From Ampullaceana balthica (Eukaryota; Mollusca; Gastropoda; Lymnaeidae), in assembly GCA_944989445.1 (NCBI GenBank), contig CALYLW010000495.1:1-64000 (forward strand): 64,000 nt of DNA, read 5' to 3'. Position 1 is the first letter of the stretch. Every line of letters begins with the position of its first letter. Below are positions 55,080 through 64,000 of this stretch, in pieces. A program made the translations under genes and the position numbers. The notes under the pieces are model-generated. The model had not been told where the DNA came from, did no database searches, and worked only from the letters and a program-made list of their open reading frames with translations.

Positions 55080-56392
55080 TTATCTCAGGTCGTATAATCC
55101 ACAGGGATCCAAAGCAAAACAGTTGTGTCTCAGGTCGTATAATCCACAGGGATCCAAAGCAAAACAGTTGTGTCTCAGGTCGTATAATCCACAGGGATCC
55201 AAAGCAAAACAGTTGTGTCTCAGGTCGTATAATCCACATGGATCCAAAGCAAAACAGTTGTGTCTCAGGTCGTATAATCCACAGGGATCCAAAGCAAAAC
55301 AGTTGTGTCTCAGGTCGTATAATCCACAGAGATCCAAAGCAAAACAGTTGTGTCTCAGGTCGTATAATCCACAGAGATCCAAAGCCACACAGTTGTGTCT
55401 CAGGTCGTATAATCCACAGAGATCCAAAGCCACACAGTTGTGTCTCAGGTCGTATAATCCACAGGGATCCAAAGCAAAACAGTTGTGTCTCAGGTCGTAT
55501 AATCCACAGGGATCCAAAGCAAAACAGTTGTGTCTCAGGTCGTATAATCCACAGGGATCCAAAGCAAAACAGTTGTGTCTCAGGTCGTATAATCCACAGG
55601 GATCCAAAGCAAAACAGTTGTGTCTCAGGTCGTATAATCCACAGAGATCCAAAGCAAAACAGTTGTGTCTCAGGTCGTATAATCCACAGAGATCCAAAGC
55701 CACACAGTTGTGTCTCAGGTCGTATAATCCACAGAGATCCAAAGCCACACAGTTGTGTCTCAGGTCGTATAATCCACAGAGATCCAAAGCCACACAGTTG
55801 TGTCTCAGGTCGTATAATCCACAGAGATCCAAAGCCACACAGTTGTGTCTCAGGTCGTATAATCCACAGAGATCCAAAGCCACACAGTCGTGTCTCAGGT
55901 CGTATAATCCACAGAGATCCAAAGCCACACAGTTGTGTCTCAGGTCGTATAATCCACAGAGATCCAAGGCCACACAGTCGTGTCTCAGGTCGTATAATCC
56001 ACAGAGATCCAAGGCCACACAGTTGTGTCTCAGGTCGTATAATCCACAGAGATCCAAGGCCACACAGTTGTGTCTCAGGTCGTATAATCCACAGAGATCC
56101 AAGGCCACACAGTTGTGTCTCAGGTCGTATAATCCACAGAGATCCAAAGCCACACAGTTGTGTCTCAGGTCGTATAATCCACAGAGATCCAAAGCCACAC
56201 AGTTGTGTCTCAGGTCGTATAATCCACAGAGATCCAAAGCCACACAGTTGTGTCTCAGGTCGTATAATCCACAGAGATCCAAAGCCAAACAGTTGTGTCT
56301 CAGGTCGTATAATCCACAGAGATCCAAAGCCAAACAGTTGTGTCTCAGGTCGTATAATCCACAGAGATCCAAAGCCACACAGTTGTGTCATG
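55080..56392. repeat. 45-bp array, about 29 units, open in several frames
   Basis: Units contain caggtcgtataatccacag, then a gatccaaagc variant and acagttgtgtct. Variants (ggg/gag, aaaac/cacac, aag/aag-g) occur in blocks, showing homogenisation. Because 45 is a multiple of three and no stop occurs, four frames on both strands stay open for 400-500 codons. The repeat LRSYNPQRSKATQLC and its alternatives show no family resemblance. Cut at gtcgta, the unit starts GT and ends ctcAG. Confidence 0.95.
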
Positions 56393-58570
56393 CTATACCA
56401 CGATACAATTTCTAAATTCTTGTCGGCTTGGTTTGTGATTAATTAACACAAAAATAAAAAAATTGTGACCTTTACAGTCAGATATACACAGAAAAAATCG
56501 TGTTGATGAACAGGTCGTATTACATGTCCATTCAAAACTTGCTCGATTATTGAAACTACTGTGAAAATATGATCACTGATTGTCCATTGTATAGTGGGGA
56601 AAGATATTGAATACCTAGGAATTATATTATTATATAAAAAATTCAACTTCCCATATAAAGTGAATAAATGCTAAGCCATCAAGTGAACCACTTGAAGGAT
56701 CAAAACTAATTTTAAACTGAGCATAGAGTATATATCTCGTACATTACAAACGATCCTTCTATCTCGAAGATTATTGCATCCTACTCTCATGCATGGGTTA
56801 GTTCTAGTTCTATTGTGTTTGTTTACCTAGTTTGTCTGGGGAAAACACTTGCTGCCCGAATGCATCGACGTAATGAGAAGGACTTCAATGTAGTTTTCTA
56901 GCGAAAAGAATTCCGTTTATTTATTACAATATATAAGTGTTATATTAGATCAGGGGTGGGGGGGGTGGCCAGACCTGTGGTAAAAGAGCCATTTAAAAAA
57001 AAATATTGTTGAGAACCCCATTGAAGCATCATGGGCCACGGTGCCACTCGCGGTGAAAAATTCCTGTTGTGATTATTTTTAAAAAAAAATTATTCGAATT
57101 AAATTCCTTAGATTCTTGAAGAAATACATATTATTATGTAACAGTTAAAAAATTTACAAACATTTAAATAGGTAAAATTCATGAATAGAAACACTGCATA
57201 TAGACTCATAAGTCTAGTCACCATTATTTGTCATGATTCTGCTGAGAAGCTTTGGAGCCAGCTAGTTAATTTAAATCTCGTTGATAGCTAGTAGTTGTGT
57301 TGCGAAATTCAGTCAGAGTAAGGTCGTTCAGAACGAGAAATAATCCAAACGATGGCATAACTTGCCACTGTTGAAGTGACACCTACTTTGCTAAAAGCAC
57401 AAACTAGTGTCTGCTGCTGAGACATTGCAGACTTTAACTCAGCAAACTTGATTTTTCTCAGTTCTGATGAAGCCCGAAACTATTTCAATCGCTTGCTTCA
57501 GTCAAGATTTTTTTGAAAAAAGTTCATTTCATTTTTAATTTTATTTTTCAAATGAAAAGTTTTATTTTTCATAAATTGTTCGTGAACACAAAAGAGCCGC
57601 AATTCGGCCACCAATGCATTAGTTTGTTGTTGCGTTGGATCTCCGCCGGCCTGTGTAATGTGGTCAGTCCAGAACTTAGGGTATCGGACCAATTGTGTGG
57701 GAGATTAAGACTGGGGGGGGGATTAAATGAAGTCGAACGAGGCTCGTCATACAGTCAATACATTGTTTACCTCATGCCCTGGTGCACACCGTCACAAGAT
57801 TAAATGTAAGTCTATATAAAACCATATATTAAAACTTTTTTAAAAGCCAGTTGCACTCAATGAGAAATGATATAATTTCCTTTCCTGCTGCAGTTTCTAC
57901 TCTTGGACTTGTGTTGCATTACAGGATTTAACGAAGTATTTTGCACAAATGTGTTGGTTAGCGTTAGGTTTTGTGCTAGGGGTTAGGGTTAGGGATAGGT
58001 TTACGGTTAGTGTTAGTGGCACCGGAGAATTTGTAAATGAAGTGAGGCTGTGAAGTCTATGAGTCTTATTTCATTATTCAGTTTAAAGTATAGATAATTT
58101 AAAAACAAGCTTTTTATTTTTTAAATAGGGGTAAAAATATAAAATATTCCGATTTATAATTTTGGTAATTTATGATCAAGGGAAATAATTGTCTTTTAAG
58201 GGGGGAGTATCCAAGAATATGAAGTTTAGAAATAATACTAGAATTACTGTTCTTTTAATACCGCGTAAAGAGAAATCTCTGAGGAGTTGTTTATCCACAA
58301 AAATCTAAAAATCTAAATCTAAATTTGAATCTATGAAAATTCTGTTCTCTTATATTTTACATTTATATTCAACAATTTTGATAGAATCGTTGATTAGTTA
58401 AAAAATTTAAACCGTTTGAATATAGCACAAAACTCAAACTATTTTCATATAAGGAGATGCTTCCAGAATTACGTTATATCATCTGATGTGTTTGAGTCCC
58501 AAATTGTTAAACAAATGATGGCGTAGACGTCATCGCAGTCCCTTCCCGTTCTCCATGTCACATTAGTAAC
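56393..58570. other. Intergenic, transposon scraps
   Basis: No gene recognised. A possible hAT-derived stretch begins at caggggtggg (56,951) with agagcc motifs repeated at about 56,986 and 57,595. Near 57,977-57,995 a short ggggttagggttaggg occurs, too short to call a telomeric tract. Confidence 0.4.
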
Positions 58571-60003
58571 AACAGTGTTGTGTGTACAAATATATCTCCT
58601 AGAACAGTGGTGGCGAACCTTTTTGGGCCCGCGTGCCCAAAATTCAACCAAAACCCACTCATTTATATAGAAAAGTGCCGACACTCACATGAAACCCACT
58701 CATTTATATAGCAAAGTGCCGACACTCACATGAAACCCACTCATTTATATAGCAAAGTGCCGACACTCACATGAAACCCACTCATTTATATAGCAAAGTG
58801 CCGACACTCACATGAAACCCACTCATTTATATAGCAAAGTGCCGACACTCACATGAAACCCACTCATTTATATAGCAAAGTGCCGACACTCACATGAAAC
58901 CCACTCATTTATATAGCAAAGTGCCGACACTCACATGAAACCCGTAAATGGGGGTCTGGCCGGGCTGGTTTGTTTAGGAAGTAATATTTTAGTCGCGTGC
59001 CGGCTGATGAGGCTCTGCATGCTGACTGTGGCACGCGTGCCATAGGTTCACCATCACTGTCCTAGAAAGATGTCGTGTTTACAAATAGGATATCTCCTAG
59101 AATGATATGTGTACAAATATAATATCTCCTAGAATGATGTGTTGACAACTATGATATCTCCTAGAATGATGTGTGTACAAATATAATATCTCTTAGAATG
59201 ATGTGTGTACAACTATAATATCTCCTAGAATGATGTGTGTACAAATATAATATCTCTTAGAATGATGTGTGTACAAATATAATATCTCCTAGAATGATGT
59301 GTGAACAAATATGATATCTCCTAGAACGATGTGTGTACAACTATAATATCTCCTAGAATGATGTGTGCACAAATATAATATCTCTTAGAATGATGTGAGT
59401 ACAAATATGATATCTCCTAGAATGATGTGTTGACAACTATGATATCTCCTAGAATGATGTGTGTACAAATATAATATCTCCTAGAATGATGTGTGTACAA
59501 ATATAATATCTCCTAGAATGATGTGTGTACAAATATGATATCTCCTAGAACGATGTGTGTACAAATATAATATCTCCTAGAATGATGTGTGTACAAATAT
59601 AATATCTCCTAGAATGATGTGTGTACAAATATAATATCTCCTAGAATGATGTGTGTACAAATATGATATCTCCTAGAATGATGTGTGTACAAATATAATA
59701 TCTCCTAGAATGATGTGTTGACAACTATGATATCTCCTAGAATGATGTGTTGACAACTATGATATCTCCTAGAATGATGTGTGTACACATATAATATCTC
59801 CTAGAATGATGTGTTGACAACTATGATATCTCCTAGAATGATGTGCGTACAAATATAATATATCCTAGAATGATGTGTGTACAAATATAATATCTCTTAG
59901 AATGATGTGCTTACAAATATGATATCTCCTAGAATGATGTGTGTACAAATATGATATCTCTTAGAATGATGTGCGTACAAATATGATATCTCCTAGAATG
60001 ATC
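58571..60003. repeat. 32-bp array, about 30 units, split by a MITE
   Basis: Units of tctcctagaatgatgtgtgt followed by acaaatataata, with many point variants. One unit lies left of the MITE at 58,605-59,059 and the rest continue to about 60,000. Confidence 0.93.
58605..59059. mobile_element. hAT MITE with internal 41-bp minisatellite
   Basis: Ends cagtggtggcgaaccttttt and taggttcaccatcactg, flanked by a perfect 8-bp duplication tcctagaa (58,597-58,604 and 59,060-59,067) that lies inside a unit of the 32-bp array. Between about 58,650 and 58,945 it carries seven units of a 41-bp repeat with gtgccgacactcacatgaaa and cccactcatttatatag. Confidence 0.95.
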
Positions 60004-61062
60004 CTATTATGCGTATGTAAATTAATTCGGCAAGAAATATAAACATCATAACATTGTTAAACTAAACGTTTCAATTATAAATTTGTGAATTCTATCGTTG
60101 GAAGAGCAGCACAAAAAGTAAACAGGGCAAACTGCAGAACACATGTAAGATTCACTACGATATATCTTTTTATGACTTTGTTGTGCATCGTTTCATTACG
60201 TACTTTTTAGCGTATCTCTCCATCGTCGACACACAGACGCATTCATTCACAAACACATCCTCACATATCACAACAGATGGTATTGTAGAGCTACAGAATG
60301 GTTGGCAAAATTTTTAAAAATAATAAAAGAATCACTATTCTATTTTTGTTAAATGATCGATCTCATAAATTTATTTGCCTCCATTTAGCGGGGTCACATG
60401 AACAATTTTGAGTTTCTTGTTCCACCCCTGCTTCACTGTTATACGCCAATGTGTGCAGTTTTTTTTAATCCTGTGGACACAATAACCCCAGGTCCGTAAG
60501 TTAAAGACCACTACTCCTTGTAAAGAGTTTTAAATATTAATGATCACTTGTAATTTAAAGGTCGTCGTGTACACTGGATATAGATAGCCTCTATTGCAGC
60601 CAGTAATTCAAGCCATTTTTATCATGTAACAGCACAGTCTAATAAAAAAATCATTATATAGTAACAGTCAAAGTACATTATCGATCCAAACTGAAAGAAT
60701 TCAGTCCTAACAGCTGTGTCCTGAAATGAGCTGAGTTAGCTGCGTAGGCTCCCATTCCTCTACTGTTGACGTTATAGCCTTTCCTCTCTTTGTATTTCCC
60801 CTGGGTACTGCTGGCACCTGTACTTGTGAACCAAATTTAAAAATCTTTGTTACGTTGGATTTTCTGGTAGAAGTGTGATCTAGAATCAAAGTTAAATTTA
60901 TTCAATCTATTTAAATCTTACAAACTTGCAGACACACAAGAACATTCGGTATCACATTAACATTAGCGTCAATATTTGGTCGATAAATAATAATCAGTCT
61001 TCAACGATTGAAGGGAGACGAACAATAAAACATGAAATAGAAAAGTGGGGTTGATGCGAGCG
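60004..61062. other. Intergenic, nothing recognised
   Basis: AT-rich, no coding or repeat structure identified. Confidence 0.5.
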
Positions 61063-61070
61063 CCTTAATC

Positions 61071-63607
61071 CAGTGCTTCTCAAAGTGGTGCTCCGTGGAC
61101 CGGTGCCGGTCCGTGTGCCATCAGTCGCCGGTCCCCAGAAAGGAAAGAACAATCTAATTATAATCCTCCTTGCAACCATTAATACAAATCCTATAGAATA
61201 CGTCACTTTTTTGACGACACAAGAACATAAGTGAGATAAGTAAATTAAAATTAATCAGATTGGATTTGATAAAAATAAGTCTACATTTATTTCAATACGT
61301 AATCATAATCGCAAATCGTGGGGGATGAAGGAGATGCCCCAACTTTTGCTGATTAGTTTATCTCAATCTACTCCAAAAAGTTTTAAAAAACAAACACTGA
61401 TCGAAATGAAATATATCTCAATCCCTCAAACTAAAACACTAGATGTGCACTCCTTTATCTTGTAACATATAACATTTTAATAATAAAATGTTATATTTTC
61501 TTTCAAAACTTACAAAATAAAAATAGAGAGAAGTAAGTGGATATTCGATACTGAAAAAATTTAGCATAACTTATTTAAAGATGGAAATAAAGGACCAATG
61601 CATATGTTTATAGAGAGATGGATGTTATATTTAGCAACAAACAAAGTCGGACTATTCTTAAAAATTAGATGATAGAGACATAATTGAAAACCAAGCTTCT
61701 TCAGCGGAAAAAATTTCTTACTAGCTTTACTAGAAAATTGGACCTATGATATATTGAAATAGGTTTTGTGAGTGCGGATTACTAGACATCCCTAGACATC
61801 AATGCGTTATTTACGGCGATGTTTTTTCGAATTCAAGAAAGCCCTCAAACTCCAGAGGCATTAAATTACTATGTAAAAATTCAAATCCCAAAAATTTATT
61901 TGAAAGAAAGAGAGCTGATTAAAAAATGTGTCAAAAACTTATCTTTGATTCATAACACATAAATACTTGCACAATGCGAGTTTTGTAAAGGTAGCGCTGT
62001 GAAATGCCAAGGCTAAAAGACATACAATCGGTGAAGCGCTCGTAGTAGGGTGCATTAAGGACGTATGTTTGAAAACTGTAGGTAAAACTGCGGCAAAGAA
62101 AGTGGTCCAGACTTTCTGCTGTCGAAGCATCGACATTATGGCTTGTCGTATTGAAGCGCAGCAAATAGAGCAGCTGAAATTGGTAAATATTTATCTCTGT
62201 AGCTCGATGAATTGACATATATTTCTAATTTGGCCATTCTTATGGTTTAAGTGCGATATCAATAAAGGGGTGACTTGAAGGAAGAGCATTTCTATTCTAA
62301 TTCATTACCAACTAATACAACTAGTTGTGAAATATTCAAAGGCAGCTCACGACTATTTTGTTTACGAATGTCAGATAGAATTTAAATATGGTATTGGTGT
62401 GTGTAAGATGTCAGAAGTGCGTTTATGGCCATGACTATGCGGTTTTCTGGAGTTATCAAGATTAAGGAATTAGCGCCAGGAATGCAAGTTTACCCACTGT
62501 TTTGTTCACAGTCAAATATTAGCCACCAAGCAAATGTCAACACAGATAGTCTTTCATGCATGGTGATGTGCATTGGTTGTCTTGGGGGAAATTACTGACA
62601 AGAGTTTTTGAATTGCGAGGAGAACTCGACCAATTTCTGGAAAATGTGAATCGGACAGCAAAGTTAGCTCACTTGGCTGATACCTTTGCAAATTTTAATG
62701 CACTCAATATCTGAATGCAAGGAATGAAGGCTTCATGCCTTACAATGGCAGAAAAGAAAGCTGCAAGCATGGAAGAGTCCAGTATCAGCAGTTTGTTTGG
62801 ATGTGTTTCACAATTTGGCAACAATTATCAATAAAGATGAAGAGTTTAATGTTCAATCTCTACAAAATGTCATCATTGAGTACTTGACAAAATTTATCGA
62901 CCATTCCGAGTTATATTTTCAGAAAGTTACTTGATGGATACGCAATCCATTTATTGCATCGAAAGTTAATTTGTCTGTTTCTTTGTAAAGATAAAAAGCT
63001 GGAGTTAACTACGAATGAGGGATTTAAAATGAATTTCGGAACTGTGATCTTTCTCGCAATTTTTGACTATGTGAGACTGGTTTTTCAACAATAAGACAAA
63101 GTACATGAAAGTATCGATGTTCGTTTTGCATTGCGTGTAGCATTATCCTCAATCAAGCCTGATAAACCTGATAAAGCCAAAAATGATCTGGCTCATATGA
63201 CCCAGTATAGTTAAACATTGAGCATAAGCTTACACATGTACTAGGGTTCAGCGCTATGTAAATTGTAAATTTATTATTATTATTGGTTTCAAAATAAATT
63301 TCAAGTATTTTTTTTCATTATAAGTCAGAATCCAAATTTATTAAAACACTATCAACTTCTGAAGATACGAAATGAGACCATCGTAAATGAACAATACGCT
63401 ATCGAGGCTTAAGATCATTCCCTTCATAATTGTTCGATGACATGTCGCATAAATCAAGCCAAAATCACGCCAAATGTTTTAGAGCTGTAGGCCATGTAGG
63501 GGCCCATTTCCTTACGAAATCAGTACATGGAATATAGTGCATCGGTCCCTGGGGAAATGGAAAAAATTCCTGCCGGTCCGCCAAACTAAAAAGTTTGAGA
63601 AGCACTT
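61071..63607 (+). pseudogene. hAT transposon, 2.5 kb, with decayed ZBED5-like transposase
   Basis: Ends cagtgcttctcaaagtggtg and aaaaagtttgagaagcact. Flanks ccttaatc (61,063-61,070) and cctcaatc (63,608-63,615) are an 8-bp target duplication with one change. Plus-strand fragments match a ZBED5/FAM200-type transposase: VHWLSWGKLLTRVFELRGEL, DQFLENVNRTAKLAHLADTF, ANFNALN, then WIRNPF, and near 63,120 DVRFALRVALSSIKPD. Stops and frameshifts make it non-functional. The minus-strand ORFs in it are shadows. Confidence 0.88.
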
Positions 63608-63615
63608 CCTCAATC

Positions 63616-64000
63616 CACTTAAATGTATTCATACTGCGCTTCTAAGTTTATATTTCAGACTAGCTGGTTTCCCGGTGTTTTACGCGGGGATATCATTATT
63701 GAAAAACACATATCAGGTAATATGTAAATTTAGGGTCTTCGGTGTACATTTTTAAAAAAAAAGTCTCGCTAATTTTATTTTCTTAATTATGATACATAAA
63801 CATTATTTGTGTAAACATTTCTTCCCGCAACAAGATTTTAATTAGATAGGATCCCGTACCTCAAAATGATGCTGCTGAATAAAGAGATCCCATTCTCGGT
63901 GAAATCTCGCTTCCTAATATCGAAATCTAGTTCTCAGATGAGCTAGCAATCCTGTAGCAATTTTTTGAGTGGATCATATTCCAGATGGGATTCCGTCTCC
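63616..64000. other. Window end, nothing recognised
   Basis: AT-rich DNA containing ctagctggtttcccggtg near 63,662, similar in style to retroelement ends but not assignable. Confidence 0.4.

Noticed and set aside
54877..56446. 512-codon ORF and three overlapping 400-450 codon ORFs
   Set aside because: All come from a 45-bp tandem repeat that happens to lack stops; no start context, family match or splice structure.
57956..58010. Interstitial telomere repeat
   Set aside because: Only about two clean ttaggg units with loose variants; too short to support.

Overview
This is eukaryotic (metazoan) DNA. The evidence is a spliced gene with GT-AG introns, many hAT DNA transposons, decayed non-LTR retrotransposons and long minisatellites. 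The decarboxylase type and the repeat content suggest a lophotrochozoan, most likely a mollusc; that placement is inference.

Layout. Positions 1 to about 17,850 are not independent sequence. They read as a noisy reverse-complement copy of about 17,855-22,150, folded at an AT-rich centre near 17,850. The copy decays and swells with distance from the fold: homopolymers lengthen, GA-like and AGAGAT-like filler appears, and there are many indels. This looks like an unpolished fold-back at a contig end, and nothing in it should be annotated as genes. From 18,840 to 23,105 lie inverted repeats and a tandem family of about 530-560 bp units with GA microsatellites. A 72-bp satellite (about 66 copies) fills 23,125-27,889 and a 70-bp array fills 27,890-29,150.

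The one real host gene runs on the + strand in 15 recognisable exons from 29,151 to 53,157. The exons join in frame into 1,986 nt (661 codons plus stop). They encode a group II PLP-dependent aromatic amino acid decarboxylase, best fitting tyrosine decarboxylase. About 68 N-terminal residues are missing; their exons must lie beyond the broken contig end. Its introns hold a ZMYM1/TTF-type hAT remnant (minus), a ZBED5-like hAT remnant (plus), an endonuclease/RT LINE (minus) with a nested CR1-like tail, an RNase H LINE fragment (minus), a zinc-finger-tailed LINE fragment (plus), and several MITEs with clear 8-bp target duplications.

The most unusual pattern is that at least six introns, and probably eight, carry a minisatellite in register with a splice junction. 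In most of these the unit begins with GT and ends with AG, so each repeat boundary is a juxtaposed 3'/5' splice-site pair (AG|GT). Several units copy exon-terminal coding sequence, making long arrays of decoy splice sites (for example 29 units of 25 bp after exon 3).

Downstream of the gene are a 39-bp array in the 3' UTR, a 45-bp array open in several frames (55,080-56,390), a 32-bp array interrupted by a hAT MITE (58,570-60,003), and a 2.5-kb hAT element (61,071-63,607) whose short relative sits in intron 9.
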